NCBI GenBank assembly: GCA_002779995.1
Contig: PEWX01000073.1
Span: 1 to 60,949, forward strand
Length of the DNA: 60,949 nt
Reading direction: 5' to 3'
Source: Piscirickettsiaceae bacterium CG07_land_8_20_14_0_80_44_28
GTDB taxonomy: Bacteria; Pseudomonadota; Gammaproteobacteria; Thiomicrospirales; Thiomicrospiraceae
A program made the translations under genes and the position numbers. Each line of letters opens with the position of its first letter. Position 1 is the first letter of the stretch. Positions 38,247 through 48,605 of this stretch are shown in pieces. The notes under the pieces were generated by a model. That model was not told the DNA's origin, made no database searches, and was given only the letters and a program-made list of their open reading frames with translations.

Positions 38247-40904
38247 ATGACTGCCACTGCCAATCTATCCGACACACCTGACAGCTTTGTTTACCATCTA
38301 GACCAGGGAGAACAAACGGCTTCCTTAATCAGTGGCCGAAAACTGCTTCATGATTTTAATGAACAACAATTTATTAAATTTGACCAGGGAGAGCCAGTCT
38401 CAACCTTGTTAACAGAAAGAACCTCATTTATCGACCAGTTACTGAAAAAAATATGGTTTCACTTTTTCAGCAAAGCAGACTCGGAAAACCTATCATTCAT
38501 TGCGATAGGCGGTTATGGTCGTGGCGAATTACAGCCCTATTCCGATATTGATCTATTAATATTAAGTGAACACGCAGAAGACTACCAAGACAAAATTTGT
38601 GAATTCATTACCTACCTTTGGGATCTGGGCTTTGAAGTGGGTCATGCTGTTCGCAATCTAGAGCAATGCATTCAAGACGGTAAAGCGGACATTACCACTG
38701 CCACCAGCTTACTAGAAGCGCGTTGGCTCACCGGCAGCTTTGAACCTTTTTTATCGCTACAAAATGTCTTTAACTTAAAAAGCTTCTGGCCTAGTCATGC
38801 TTTCTTTACGGCCAAACTTGAAGAACAACAAAATCGCCACAAACGCTACCACAACACCCTTTACCAACTTGAACCCAATATTAAAGAAAGTCCCGGTGGG
38901 CTTAGAGATATCCAAACCATCCTTTGGGTTGCCAAAAGACATTTTGGGGCAGATTCCCTTCAAGAACTGTTACAGCACAACTTTATTTCTTTAAAAGAAT
39001 TTAAAGAAATTCAATCGGCATACCATTATCTCAACCGTGTCCGCTTTGCCTTACATCGCCTTAAAAAACGCAACGAAAACCGTTTACTCTTTGACCACCA
39101 ACAACAACTGGCAAAACCGATCTACGATAACAACAACTCGGAAGTGGATATGGTAAAGTCGGTTGAAGCCTATATGAAACCTTATTATCAAAAAGCGCAC
39201 ACCATTGCACGTTTAAATGAGATATTGCTACAACATTTTAAAGAATACATATATCAAGTTGAAGCTGATCAAATTCAAGAAATCAATCCAAGATTTCGGC
39301 TCGTCAATCAATATTTGGACGTCATTAAAGAAAACCTGTTTATTAAAAACCCAACGGCGCTCCTTGAAGTGTTTATTATCATTGAAAACTATGATCAATT
39401 AATCGAAGGGATTCGATCACGCACCATCCGCCTGATTCGTGACAACCTCCACCTAATTGATGACCAATTTCGTTCCGACCCCATTAATAAAGCATTATTT
39501 ATAGAACTGTTTCGCCAACCCAAAGGGGTCAACGCGGCCTTAAAACGCATGTATGCCTACGGTATTTTGGGCGCCTACCTTCCCAGTTTTCAAAAAATAT
39601 CCGGCCTAATGCAATTTAACATCTTTCATGCTTATACCGTCGATGAGCACACCATGTTGGTGATTCGTAATTTAAGACGCTTTTTTATAAAAAAATTCGC
39701 CTATGAATTCCCCACAGCACATCAAATTTCCCAGCAACTTTGCAAGCCTGAGATCCTGCTATTAGCCGGCTTATTCCACGATATTGCTAAAGGGCGAAAT
39801 GGTACGCATGAAAAGCTGGGCTCAATTGATGCCAAAGAGTTTGCCTACAAACACAATCTCAATAAAAACGATTCGGAATTATTAAGCTGGCTGGTACTTC
39901 GCCACTTGGACTTTTCCTATGTTGCACAAAAGAAAGATCTATCCGATCCGAATGTCATTCAACAGTTTGCAAAAAAAATGGGGAGTCAAGAGCGCCTGGA
40001 TCACCTTTATTTGCTCACCCTTGCGGATGTTCGATCAACCTCCGATGAAGTTTGGAATGACTGGAAAAACCAACTTTTCCTACAACTTTATAACAATACC
40101 AGCCAAGCACTCGATGCAACCTCAAATCAACCGAAAGACCGCATTAAGCAAGCTATATACAATAAAGAAAAAGCCAGCGAACAACTCAAAAAACGCGGAT
40201 TAAGCTCCGCTGACTTTCAACCATTTTGGCAAGCTTTTGAAAAAACAGACTTTTTTAACCGTCAAAGTATTGCCGAAATTGCCCGCATTACACGAAGCCT
40301 TTACGATAAAAACCAAGATGACATTAATATACAAGTGCAACCCACCACCGCTCGAGGCGCAACAGAAATCATTATATTCATGCACGACCGAAACTATCTA
40401 TTTGCACAGTTTTCACAAATTCTAGATAAGCTCATGCTAAACATTGTTGAAGCGAAAATCTATTCCGGTGAAAATGATATGACACTCGTTATTATTTACT
40501 GCCTAGATTCAGAAAACAAAAGCATTACCGATGCTAACGTCTTGAGTAATATTGAAGAAACTTTAAAATACCAGCTGTTCCTGAAGGAAGACGCCTTACC
40601 GACCAACCAACCTGAACCACGCCGAATTCGGTGTTTTGAAACGCCAACAGAGATTCGTTTTGAAACCATCACCGATCAACTGATGGAATTAACCATTCAT
40701 ACCAAAGATATTCCTGGATTATTGGCTAAAATCGGTATGGCTTTTCGACAATGTAAAATTCGAGTTTATGATGCAAAAATCAATACCGTCGGTGAAAAGG
40801 CCGAAGACACCTTTATTATCAGCTCAACCAATGATGAAACACTTCATCTGAAACATAAACAGCAAGAACTGCAAGATGCCCTTTTAGAGGCCATTGATTA
40901 TTAA
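38247..40904 (+). CDS. glnD: bifunctional uridylyltransferase/uridylyl-removing enzyme GlnD
   Basis: Nitrogen sensor that adds or removes UMP on PII proteins according to glutamine. The 885-aa product has the nucleotidyltransferase motif IGGYGRGELQPYSDIDLL (about 87-104), an HD phosphohydrolase domain (LLAGLFHDIAKGRNGTHEKLG, about 510-530) and two C-terminal ACT domains (about 700-885). It follows map closely. No PII gene is in the window. The 3' neighbour is convergent. Confidence 0.97.
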   Translation: MTATANLSDTPDSFVYHLDQGEQTASLISGRKLLHDFNEQQFIKFDQGEPVSTLLTERTSFIDQLLKKIWFHFFSKADSENLSFIAIGGYGRGELQPYSDIDLLILSEHAEDYQDKICEFITYLWDLGFEVGHAVRNLEQCIQDGKADITTATSLLEARWLTGSFEPFLSLQNVFNLKSFWPSHAFFTAKLEEQQNRHKRYHNTLYQLEPNIKESPGGLRDIQTILWVAKRHFGADSLQELLQHNFISLKEFKEIQSAYHYLNRVRFALHRLKKRNENRLLFDHQQQLAKPIYDNNNSEVDMVKSVEAYMKPYYQKAHTIARLNEILLQHFKEYIYQVEADQIQEINPRFRLVNQYLDVIKENLFIKNPTALLEVFIIIENYDQLIEGIRSRTIRLIRDNLHLIDDQFRSDPINKALFIELFRQPKGVNAALKRMYAYGILGAYLPSFQKISGLMQFNIFHAYTVDEHTMLVIRNLRRFFIKKFAYEFPTAHQISQQLCKPEILLLAGLFHDIAKGRNGTHEKLGSIDAKEFAYKHNLNKNDSELLSWLVLRHLDFSYVAQKKDLSDPNVIQQFAKKMGSQERLDHLYLLTLADVRSTSDEVWNDWKNQLFLQLYNNTSQALDATSNQPKDRIKQAIYNKEKASEQLKKRGLSSADFQPFWQAFEKTDFFNRQSIAEIARITRSLYDKNQDDINIQVQPTTARGATEIIIFMHDRNYLFAQFSQILDKLMLNIVEAKIYSGENDMTLVIIYCLDSENKSITDANVLSNIEETLKYQLFLKEDALPTNQPEPRRIRCFETPTEIRFETITDQLMELTIHTKDIPGLLAKIGMAFRQCKIRVYDAKINTVGEKAEDTFIISSTNDETLHLKHKQQELQDALLEAIDY

Positions 40905-40950
40905 CGCCAGATAATTTTTTCACACCAAACGAATTTCGTTGGGCAGCCGA

Positions 40951-41331
40951 TTAAGGAAGTGACACCTCAAATAATTCAAAGGCATTGTTATCAGGGTCAC
41001 GAATAAACACCGCACGTCGACCCGAACGACTTTGAGTAAAAGGCACGCCCAACTGCTCAAGTATCGACGTATATTCACTTACAGAATCGACGCGCAATGC
41101 AAAATGCACATCCCACCCGCCATGCTCAGGACGCTTCGCCGCTTGATAAGGATTGGGCAGTTGCATTAAATGCAAACTCTGCCCGTTCAACAAATCTAAC
41201 CAGTAACCGGGGAATCCCAGCTTAGGCCTGTCTAACAAAGGCAGCTCCAATAACGTTTGATAGAACTGTAAGGCGCTATCGGCATCTTCAACAAGAATAC
41301 TGACATGATCAAAGCCTAATACTTTAGCCAT
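40951..41331 (-). CDS. VOC-superfamily (glyoxalase-like) protein
   Basis: A 126-aa single-domain protein with two beta-alpha-beta-beta-beta modules: 'LGFDHVSILVEDADSALQFYQ' at the start, 'WDVHFALRV' in the middle and 'AVFIRDPDNNAFELFEV' at the end. The usual metal ligands (His, Glu, His, Glu) are in plausible positions. Substrate unknown; it could be an isomerase, dioxygenase or resistance type. It starts 17 bp after dapD and so may be co-transcribed. Confidence 0.82.
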   Translation of the reverse strand: MAKVLGFDHVSILVEDADSALQFYQTLLELPLLDRPKLGFPGYWLDLLNGQSLHLMQLPNPYQAAKRPEHGGWDVHFALRVDSVSEYTSILEQLGVPFTQSRSGRRAVFIRDPDNNAFELFEVSLP

Positions 41332-41348
41332 ATTATAATTTATGAGCT

Positions 41349-42248
41349 CTAATCGTTACTGTGAAGCGTGCTATTTAAACCGCTCCACACAGTACCATCT
41401 GTCATAATCGCCTGCACCTGACCCGTTTGGCTGTGACGTCTGAACAACAATTTAGACTGTCCTGATAAGTCACGTGCCGATACAATCGAACCATCCGGCA
41501 TTTTCACTTTTGTGCCTGCCGTGATATACAAACCCGACTCAACGATACAATCATCCCCTAAAGAAATACCCAGGCCTGCATTCGCGCCCAATAAGTTTCT
41601 TTGCCCCATTGAGATCACCTGCTTACCGCCGCCCGACAAGGTGCCCATAATCGAAGCCCCACCGCCAATATCAGAATTTTCACCAATGACGACGCCAGCA
41701 CTGATACGACCTTCAACCATAGAATGCCCTAAAGTACCAGCATTAAAGTTACAGAAACCTTCATGCATCACCGTGGTACCGGGTGCCAAATGCGCCCCTA
41801 AACGTACGCGATCTGCATCCGCAATCCGAACCCCTTCCGGAATCACGTAATCCACCATACGCGGGAATTTATCGATGGACGTTACGGTTAACGAATGCGC
41901 CTCATTGGCAATGGCTTCACGCAAATTTTCAACTTCTGAAGGCAATACCGGCCCGGCACTTGTCCAGGCAACATTCGTCAATAAACTAAATACACCCTCT
42001 AAATTAATCGTATGAGGTTGATAGGCACATTCTGACAATAAATGAAGGCGTAGATAGGCATCTTCTGCCGTGGTCGGCGCCTCATCCACCGAAGCGATTT
42101 CAACCGTCACAAAATCTGCTTTAATCACGCCAGCTTTCAAAGCCAAACAGTTACGGGCGATTTCCTTGTTAGAACGTGGAAACCATACATCCAAGGTCGT
42201 TCCCGTCTTAGCATCGCTATAACGGTGACCGATTCGCTTGATAGTCAT
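41349..42248 (-). CDS. dapD: tetrahydrodipicolinate N-succinyltransferase
   Basis: Adds succinyl to tetrahydrodipicolinate in lysine and diaminopimelate synthesis. The 299-aa protein is the longer DapD form: an N-terminal alpha/beta part, then a hexapeptide-repeat helix with [15 protein letters not shown] and [17 protein letters not shown]. It is divergent from the yffB-like/dapE pair, which supplies later steps of the same pathway. Confidence 0.94.
   Translation of the reverse strand: MTIKRIGHRYSDAKTGTTLDVWFPRSNKEIARNCLALKAGVIKADFVTVEIASVDEAPTTAEDAYLRLHLLSECAYQPHTINLEGVFSLLTNVAWTSAGPVLPSEVENLREAIANEAHSLTVTSIDKFPRMVDYVIPEGVRIADADRVRLGAHLAPGTTVMHEGFCNFNAGTLGHSMVEGRISAGVVIGENSDIGGGASIMGTLSGGGKQVISMGQRNLLGANAGLGISLGDDCIVESGLYITAGTKVKMPDGSIVSARDLSGQSKLLFRRHSQTGQVQAIMTDGTVWSGLNSTLHSND
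41570..41579. repeat. CCAGGCCTGC, near-copy (9/10)
   Basis: Inside dapD. On the minus strand it reads GCAGGCCTGG followed by GTATTTCTTT, so it keeps the T-rich flank despite the one mismatch. Read as Ala-Gly-Leu. Confidence 0.6.
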
Positions 42249-42460
42249 ATTCTTCTTCTCTTCATTAAAGTAATAAAAATAAAGCGCCGATTATACAATA
42301 CATCGACCCTCTAATATAGACTCCTCCGTTAAAGCTCATTTGCAACTACTCATCCGCTTCAATTGCGTTCTTTATAAACTTTCGCGCCAATTTCTAACCA
42401 AAAATGTTTTAAAATAACACTTTTGAATACTGTTTCTTAAACACAGGGTCTTTCGCTAGC

Positions 42461-42805
42461 ATGAAGATGATTTTATATGGCATACCCAATTGTGATACCG
42501 TTCGCAAAGCGCGAAAGTTTCTTGAATCCCATCAAATTGACTTTCAGTTTCAAGATTTTCGCAAAAGACCATTGACCATCGACACCCTCCAGGCCTGGTT
42601 AAAACATCACCCCATGAGCGTGATTGTCAATAAACGCAGCACCGCATGGAAACAACTCGATGAACCCCAGCAAACCGCATTAATGAATAGCCAACAGCCG
42701 GCATTACTGATTGAAAATCCCACGCTGATAAAGCGTCCTGTATTGCAAACAGCGCAGCAAGTTTTATTTGGCTTTAATACCAAAGAATATGAAAAGCTCC
42801 TCTAA
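42461..42805 (+). CDS. ArsC/Spx-like thioredoxin-fold protein (YffB type)
   Basis: A 114-aa protein of the ArsC/Spx family. The N-terminus MKMILYGIPNCDTVRKARKF has one active-site cysteine (residue 11) and no CxxC partner; the C-terminal 'LIKRPVL' is the conserved RP motif. The yffB gene precedes dapE in many gammaproteobacteria, as here. Possible glutathione-dependent reductase; role unproven. Confidence 0.88.
   Translation: MKMILYGIPNCDTVRKARKFLESHQIDFQFQDFRKRPLTIDTLQAWLKHHPMSVIVNKRSTAWKQLDEPQQTALMNSQQPALLIENPTLIKRPVLQTAQQVLFGFNTKEYEKLL
42589..42598. repeat. CCAGGCCTGG copy 8
   Basis: Exact copy inside the ArsC/Spx-like gene, read as Gln-Ala-Trp on the plus strand. The right flank is TTAAAACATC. 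Confidence 0.85.
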
Positions 42806-42881
42806 CCTGATAGAACAGATAAACCCGCAACCCCAAATGGGGCGTTATTCAATAAAAGACCTTAAAAAGTGCGAACTCTAA

Positions 42882-44018
42882 ATGACTGAAACCATTCCAT
42901 TAGCCCAATCCTTAATCCAAATCGAATCCATCACCCCAAATGACTATGGTTGCCAAACCCTGATTGCCGAATACCTCCGTCCGCTGGGATTCAACATTGA
43001 ACCCATGCCATTCGGTGAAGTCACCAATCTTTGGGCTAGACGCGGTCAAACCAATCCGTTATTTGTTTTTGCGGGTCATACTGATGTGGTTCCCACCGGG
43101 CCTGCCAGTCAATGGACGCACCCCCCTTTCTCAGCGCACATTGATGATAATGGCATGTTAAATGGACGTGGGTCTGCCGATATGAAAAGCAGTATTGCCT
43201 GTTTTATGGTGGCAGTGAAACAGTTTATAAACCAATACCCGGATGCACCGGGTTCTATTGGCTTTTTAATTACCAGTGATGAAGAAGGCCCGGCGGTTAA
43301 TGGCACGGTGAAAGTGATTGAAACCCTCGAAGCACGCCAAGAAAAAATCGATTATTGCTTGGTTGGAGAACCTTCTAGCAGCCAAACGCTGGCCGACTCC
43401 ATTAAAAATGGTCGCCGGGGTTCTTTAAATGGGAAACTCGTTATTCACGGCAAACAAGGTCACATTGCCTATCCGCAACTGGCTCGCAATCCTATTCATG
43501 AAGTCGCACAAGCACTTTGTAGCTTAACGGAACAGACCTGGGATAATGGCAATGACTATTTTCCCCCCACTGCCTTACAGATATCAAATTTCCATGCGGG
43601 AACCGGTGCCACCAATGTGATTCCCGGCAACTGCGAAATCGACTTTAATTTTCGTTTTTCGACCGAGCAAACCCCGGATTCACTCAAGCAACGGGTTCAT
43701 TCCATTCTGGAGGGTTATGGACTTCAGTATGATCTGCAATGGACATTATCCGGTTTACCCTTTAGCACCCCCTCTGACGGTAAATTAATTGAAGCGGTTT
43801 CAAAAGCCGTTTCCAAAATCATGGGCACACCGCCACAACTGTCTACCGCTGGCGGAACCTCAGATGGTCGATTTATTGCACCAACAGGTGCACAGGTCAT
43901 CGAACTGGGTCCCTTAAACACCACCATTCATCAAGTCGATGAAAGGGTCAGTTGTAACGACTTAGAAAAGTTAACACAGATTTATTATGAAATTCTCATC
44001 CAACTTATGGTGGCATAA
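42882..44018 (+). CDS. dapE: succinyl-diaminopimelate desuccinylase
   Basis: Zinc enzyme that frees LL-diaminopimelate for cell wall and lysine. The 378-aa protein of M20 type has [11 protein letters not shown] (metal His at about 66), [10 protein letters not shown] (about 97) and [11 protein letters not shown] (catalytic Glu), with the dimerisation domain between. The next gene starts immediately at its stop, so the two are translationally linked. Confidence 0.97.
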   Translation: MTETIPLAQSLIQIESITPNDYGCQTLIAEYLRPLGFNIEPMPFGEVTNLWARRGQTNPLFVFAGHTDVVPTGPASQWTHPPFSAHIDDNGMLNGRGSADMKSSIACFMVAVKQFINQYPDAPGSIGFLITSDEEGPAVNGTVKVIETLEARQEKIDYCLVGEPSSSQTLADSIKNGRRGSLNGKLVIHGKQGHIAYPQLARNPIHEVAQALCSLTEQTWDNGNDYFPPTALQISNFHAGTGATNVIPGNCEIDFNFRFSTEQTPDSLKQRVHSILEGYGLQYDLQWTLSGLPFSTPSDGKLIEAVSKAVSKIMGTPPQLSTAGGTSDGRFIAPTGAQVIELGPLNTTIHQVDERVSCNDLEKLTQIYYEILIQLMVA

Positions 44019-44228
44019 ATGTTGACGGCCTTTTTATTACAACTTATTGTTTTCATCGTTTTTCTGGTCATCATTTGGCCAATCATTAAGAAAGAAAACT
44101 GGAAAGAAAAGTTTATAGACAACCCACAAGCGCGCTCCATTCTCATTGTTTTTATCCTTATTTTGATATTTGTGATGGCGATTTCAGTATTTTTTGATAC
44201 TTTTTATCCGCTCGAACCGCTAAAATAA
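44019..44228 (+). CDS. small two-helix membrane protein
   Basis: A 69-aa protein with two hydrophobic helices (about residues 5-24 and 41-60) joined by a basic/polar loop, ending with a short hydrophilic tail. It begins directly at the dapE stop (TAA then ATG), so it is probably translated by coupling. I do not recognise a family. It is followed 33 bp on by a cyclic-nucleotide-domain protein. Confidence 0.6.
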   Translation: MLTAFLLQLIVFIVFLVIIWPIIKKENWKEKFIDNPQARSILIVFILILIFVMAISVFFDTFYPLEPLK

Positions 44229-44261
44229 TTTTTACTCCAAAAACTTAAAGGAAATCTCCCT

Positions 44262-44735
44262 ATGGCTAGCAACTTTATTTCAGAATCTGTTTTAGGAACC
44301 GACCTCACCCCGGAAGACTGTGAAACCCTTTGCCAAATCGTTGAAAAGAAAGTTTTACAAAAAGGTGAGGTGTTATTTGAACCGGATACGGTTGATGGTA
44401 ATCTTTATATCTTGGTGGAAGGGAAGTTAGAAATTCTAAAAGTGGCGGGTCCCAATAAGACCATTCATATTAATACCATTAAAAAAGGATCACTGATTGG
44501 TGAACTCAGTTTTGTTGACGGTATCGCCCACACCATGCGCTTACAAGCGGCCAATGAAGCCACTGTACTGATTTTACACCATGATGATTTTGAAACCCTT
44601 GGCACCCAAAATCCGGCACTGATGTTTAACGTGATGAAATCCATACTCCGGTTTTCACATCAGCTTCAGCGCAAAATGCTCTATGAAAACCTAGAAATGA
44701 TGCGCATGATTCAAAACCAAGGCAAAACTCAATAA
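44262..44735 (+). CDS. cyclic-nucleotide-binding-domain protein
   Basis: A 157-aa stand-alone CNB domain (about 15-125): 'LQKGEVLFEPDTVDGNLYILVEGKLEIL' and 'IKKGSLIGELSFVDGIAHTMRLQA'. The phosphate-binding cassette has GELSFVDG and no canonical Arg-Ser pair, so cAMP/cGMP binding is uncertain. No DNA-binding domain follows; the C-terminus is helical (LQRKMLYENLEMMRMIQN). AAAGGAAA precedes the ATG. It follows dapE and a small membrane protein in the same direction. Confidence 0.82.
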   Translation: MASNFISESVLGTDLTPEDCETLCQIVEKKVLQKGEVLFEPDTVDGNLYILVEGKLEILKVAGPNKTIHINTIKKGSLIGELSFVDGIAHTMRLQAANEATVLILHHDDFETLGTQNPALMFNVMKSILRFSHQLQRKMLYENLEMMRMIQNQGKTQ

Positions 44736-44858
44736 TCATCAACCTTCCGCCTGGGTTAACGAAGGGCGTATTGTGCAGATAATACGCCGGAAAATCCTAT
44801 TGTTAAGCAGCTTTCCAGCTTTCCCAGCCAAAACAACCAGGCCTGGCCAATTTTCTGA
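44736..44858. other. intergenic region between convergent genes, with hairpin and CCAGGCCTGG copy 9
   Basis: Holds an 8-bp perfect hairpin, GGCGTATT / AATACGCC (44765-44788), without a T run, and an exact CCAGGCCTGG at 44837-44846 with CCAATTTT on its right. These are the likely transcript ends of the two facing genes. Confidence 0.55.
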
Positions 44859-46211
44859 TTAAAACACACTATTCACAAAAACAATAAACACCAAAATCGG
44901 TGCAACCCATTTAATAATCACTTGATAGACAGGTGACCACTTGGCGGGCATCCCTGTTTCCTCATTTCGTTGTTGCTGTGACCAAACCCAACCCACAAAA
45001 ATCGCGGTAAACAACCCGCCTAATGGCAACATCATATTAGAAGTAAGAAAATCCATCGTGTCAAAAAACGTCTTATCGGCAAAGAACGTTTTGTCTTGCC
45101 AAAGATTAAAGGACAACACGCTGCCTAACCCAATTACCCAAGTTATGCTCCCGAGTATCCATGCAGATTTACGGCGACTGTAATGCCAATTTTGCTCCAG
45201 CCAACTGATGGCCGGTTCAATCATTGAAATCGACGAACTGATCGCGGCAAACACCACCATGCCAAAAAATAAAGTGCCAAAAAACCAGCCTCCCGTCATT
45301 TGGCCAAACGCGATTGGCAAGGTTTGAAATAACAATCCGGGACCGGAGCCGGCCTCTAATTCATTGCCAAAAACAATCGAAAAAATCACCAGGCCTGCCA
45401 ACAATGCAATCACCGTATCCGCGACAGCAATCCAAATACTGGCTTTAATAATGGAATAATCATTTGGTAAATAAGACCCATAAACCATCATGGTACCAAA
45501 CCCTAAACTCAGTGTGAAAAAGGCATGACCCAATGCGATTAGCACAGAATTAGCGGACAGCTTATCAAAATCCGCACGAAACAAAAAATCAAAACTGGCC
45601 GCGAATGCGCCCGTTGACATCGCATAGCCCAACAAAATTAATAAAATAACCAACAATCCCGGCATCATAATATTAATCGCGCGTTCAATGCCACTGCGAA
45701 CCCCTTGAATCACAATCCAAACCGTGGTCAACATCACCAAGGTATGCCAAAATAATAACTGCCAAGCATTGCCGACAAAACCATCAAAGTGGGCTTGTGC
45801 TGCATCCGCATCCATACTGATAAAGCTGCCGGACAAACTCTCGAAAAAATATGCCAATGCCCAGCCGGCAATTACTGAATAAAACGATAAAATCAGCAAC
45901 CCCCCTAACAAACCATTAAAACCAAGCCAAACCCATAATTTATTTGCCCCGGTTTTTTTAACTAAATTAGCCATCGCTTGTGGCGGGTTAGCCTGCCCGG
46001 CTCTGCCTAAGCTAATTTCAGCTATTAAAATCGGCAAACCGATTAAGAGGATACACAACAAATAAACCAACACAAAAGCGCCACCGCCATTTTCACCGGT
46101 AATATAAGGAAATTTCCAAAGATTCCCCAAACCAACGGCAGATCCAATGGCCGCCATAATAAAAACCGTTTGCGAGGTCCAAAGAGTGGGTGAAAGTTTT
46201 AACTGTGACAT
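44859..46211 (-). CDS. sodium-dependent transporter, NSS (SNF) family
   Basis: A 450-aa LeuT-fold symporter with about 11-12 membrane helices. The signature 'AAIGSAVGLGNLWKFPYITGENGGGAFVLVYL' (first two helices, about 20-52) contains the sodium- and substrate-site residues. Substrate is unknown, probably an amino acid or amine. The gene is divergent from murB across a 49-bp spacer. Confidence 0.92.
   Translation of the reverse strand: MSQLKLSPTLWTSQTVFIMAAIGSAVGLGNLWKFPYITGENGGGAFVLVYLLCILLIGLPILIAEISLGRAGQANPPQAMANLVKKTGANKLWVWLGFNGLLGGLLILSFYSVIAGWALAYFFESLSGSFISMDADAAQAHFDGFVGNAWQLLFWHTLVMLTTVWIVIQGVRSGIERAINIMMPGLLVILLILLGYAMSTGAFAASFDFLFRADFDKLSANSVLIALGHAFFTLSLGFGTMMVYGSYLPNDYSIIKASIWIAVADTVIALLAGLVIFSIVFGNELEAGSGPGLLFQTLPIAFGQMTGGWFFGTLFFGMVVFAAISSSISMIEPAISWLEQNWHYSRRKSAWILGSITWVIGLGSVLSFNLWQDKTFFADKTFFDTMDFLTSNMMLPLGGLFTAIFVGWVWSQQQRNEETGMPAKWSPVYQVIIKWVAPILVFIVFVNSVF
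45389..45398. repeat. CCAGGCCTGC, near-copy (9/10)
   Basis: Inside the NSS transporter gene. On the minus strand it reads GCAGGCCTGG followed by TGATTTTTTC, again with the T tract. Read as Ala-Gly-Leu. Confidence 0.6.
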
Positions 46212-46260
46212 GCTTTATCCTTTATAATACGAGCAATTACTGTCAAAAATTATAACAGAT

Positions 46261-47295
46261 ATGCATATCCACGCTAATTATTCCCTAAAAAAACGAAATA
46301 CCTTCCATATTGATGTACAGACACGCTATTTGGTCGAAATTAATAAGCAGTCCGATATTCCCACCCTGCGTTCAGATATGAAACTCTCAACCCTTCCATG
46401 GGTAATCATCGGCGGTGGTAGCAATATATTATTAATGAATGACTTAGATAAGGTTGTTGTCACCTGCGCCTACAAAAAAATCAAGGTGATGAAAGAAGAT
46501 CAAGACAATATTTGGCTTTCAGTTGGTGCAGGGATGTCTTGGCATGAATTGGTGCAATATACGGTTGAAAAAGGCTATTGGGGCTTGGAAAATCTAGCCT
46601 TGATCCCAGGCACAGTCGGTGCTGCGCCGGTGCAAAATATTGGCGCTTACGGTGCTGAAGCACAAGACACCATCACCCGCGTACAAGCCTTAAACCTGTT
46701 TACCGGAGAACGAGAAGAATTCCGACATTCTGAATGTCAATTTAGCTATCGCACCAGCATTTTTAAACAACACTACGTGAATAAACTCTTAGTGCACCGT
46801 GTAACCATTCGATTGCACAAACAGCATGCCGGTCACCCTAATCTGATGTATGAACCCTTAAAAGACGCCATTCAAAAACACTACCCGGACGCCAACGAAA
46901 TCACCTCTAAGATGGTATTTGATGCGGTTATTAAAATTCGTGAAGAAAAAATACCGGATCCACGCATCTATGGCAATGCGGGCAGTTTTTTTACCAATCC
47001 CGTCATTTCCGAAAGCTATTTTCAAAAACTTGTCGCTGAATACCCTGATATCCCCCATCATAAAACCCTAGATAACACCTATAAAATACCTGCCGCTTGG
47101 CTCATAGAGCATACGCAGTGGCAAAAAGGACGCAAACTAAAAAATGCGGCCATTTCTGAAAAGCACGCTTTAGTATTAATCAATTCTGGAAATGCCACCG
47201 GGGCAGAAATTGTTGAACTCTCTGAAGCGATTCAAGCTGAAGTCGATCATAAGTTTGGTATTCACTTAGAAAAAGAAGTCATTATCATGAAATAG
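46261..47295 (+). CDS. murB: UDP-N-acetylenolpyruvoylglucosamine reductase
   Basis: FAD enzyme that reduces UDP-enolpyruvyl-GlcNAc to UDP-MurNAc. The 344-aa protein is of the E. coli type I form: 'WVIIGGGSNILLMN', 'LALIPGTVGAAPVQNIGAYG', 'QFSYRTSIFK' and 'GNAGSFFTNPV' (active-site Ser). It converges with mscS. Confidence 0.96.
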   Translation: MHIHANYSLKKRNTFHIDVQTRYLVEINKQSDIPTLRSDMKLSTLPWVIIGGGSNILLMNDLDKVVVTCAYKKIKVMKEDQDNIWLSVGAGMSWHELVQYTVEKGYWGLENLALIPGTVGAAPVQNIGAYGAEAQDTITRVQALNLFTGEREEFRHSECQFSYRTSIFKQHYVNKLLVHRVTIRLHKQHAGHPNLMYEPLKDAIQKHYPDANEITSKMVFDAVIKIREEKIPDPRIYGNAGSFFTNPVISESYFQKLVAEYPDIPHHKTLDNTYKIPAAWLIEHTQWQKGRKLKNAAISEKHALVLINSGNATGAEIVELSEAIQAEVDHKFGIHLEKEVIIMK

Positions 47296-47371
47296 CCCAC
47301 CGTACTAGCAGCCCACTTCCGAGCTGCTTGCCAATCCTACCTGCTTTCGAAAAATCTCCGAAAAATCATTG

Positions 47372-48562
47372 CTATCTCTGTTCGGTTTGGCTAATTTGAA
47401 CTGAATCTTCAACATACAAGGTTCGGGTTGGGAAGGCCATTTCAGCGCCTTTGTCGGCGACGATTTGTGCAATTTTTAACAACACATCTTCTTTAACCTT
47501 ATGAAAAGTCACCCAATCGGTAGTATGAGTAAATCCATAAATCAAAATATCCAAAGTCGATTGATTGTAAACATTAAAGTTGACAATTAAGGTTTGATCG
47601 CTGGCAATTTCAGGATGATCTTGCATCATTTTCCGAATGGCATCGGTAATGCCGGCCACTTTATCAACATCACCATAGCGAACCCCAATGGTTTCGCGAA
47701 TTCTACGGTGCGTCATTCGCGATGGATTTTCTATGGCAATCTGTGAAAAAGTGCCATTGGGAATATACAAAGGGCGTTTATCAAAAGTTCTGACCACGGT
47801 CATTCGCCAACCAATTGACTCCACCGTTCCTTCGATTTCCTTATCCGCTGAACGAATCCAATCGCCAACTGCAAACGGTTTATCCCAATACAGCATTAAG
47901 CCGCCCAATACATTCCCCAAAATATCCTTTGCTGCAAAGCCAACCGCAATCCCGCCCATTCCCCCGAAGGCGATGAGTCCGGTTAAATTTACCCCCATTG
48001 CACTGAGGATAACCAACCCGGTAATAATAAAGACGGTTAACCGAAAGACTTTACCCAAAGCTTCAATGGTAATGGCGTCCCACTTTTTATCTTCTTCCTG
48101 CAAATGAAATAGATAATCTTCCATCTGCCCAACCCAACGCATGGCAAACCAAGCCATTGAGATAATGCCAATCATTGCTTTTAAAGCAGAAATATGCGGG
48201 ATTAAATCAGTGAAAATCGCAAAGTGACTCAGCACCGCCACCAATGCAATTATCCCGCCGGAAAACCAAATATAAAATGAAACAGGAGACACACTGGAGA
48301 CTGAGATCGTTTTAAAAAAAACATAGTGTTTTTTCTTCAAAATTCGATTGAGCAAGCCAATGCTGCTCCGAAAAACAAAGTCGATCATAAAGGTGATCAT
48401 TAGCAATAAGCAAATAATCAACAACCAAGATTGACCCCCTGCCATTTCGACCAACCATCGCCAACCGTCCGGATACAAGTTAATCAATTCACCCAAGCTG
48501 CGATTGACGACTTCGCCAAATACCGATGTATTTTGACTCACTGTTTCTGCCTGCATCTTCAC
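47372..48562 (-). CDS. MscS-family mechanosensitive ion channel
   Basis: A 396-aa membrane protein with several N-terminal helices (about 45-205), the pore helix 'GVNLTGLIAFGGMGGIAVGFAAKDILGNVLGGLM' (about 195-228) rich in Gly/Ala as in MscS TM3, then the beta domain. Protects against hypo-osmotic shock. It starts 43 bp after nagZ and is the last gene of the long minus-strand run. Confidence 0.93.
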   Translation of the reverse strand: MKMQAETVSQNTSVFGEVVNRSLGELINLYPDGWRWLVEMAGGQSWLLIICLLLMITFMIDFVFRSSIGLLNRILKKKHYVFFKTISVSSVSPVSFYIWFSGGIIALVAVLSHFAIFTDLIPHISALKAMIGIISMAWFAMRWVGQMEDYLFHLQEEDKKWDAITIEALGKVFRLTVFIITGLVILSAMGVNLTGLIAFGGMGGIAVGFAAKDILGNVLGGLMLYWDKPFAVGDWIRSADKEIEGTVESIGWRMTVVRTFDKRPLYIPNGTFSQIAIENPSRMTHRRIRETIGVRYGDVDKVAGITDAIRKMMQDHPEIASDQTLIVNFNVYNQSTLDILIYGFTHTTDWVTFHKVKEDVLLKIAQIVADKGAEMAFPTRTLYVEDSVQISQTEQR

Positions 48563-48605
48563 CTCTTCTGCCTAATTGCTTAACGCTCCAGATACTTTTT
48601 GCCCA

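Noticed and set aside
44765-44788. hairpin GGCGTATT/AATACGCC as an intrinsic terminator
   Set aside because: No T run follows on either strand, so it is reported only as a hairpin.
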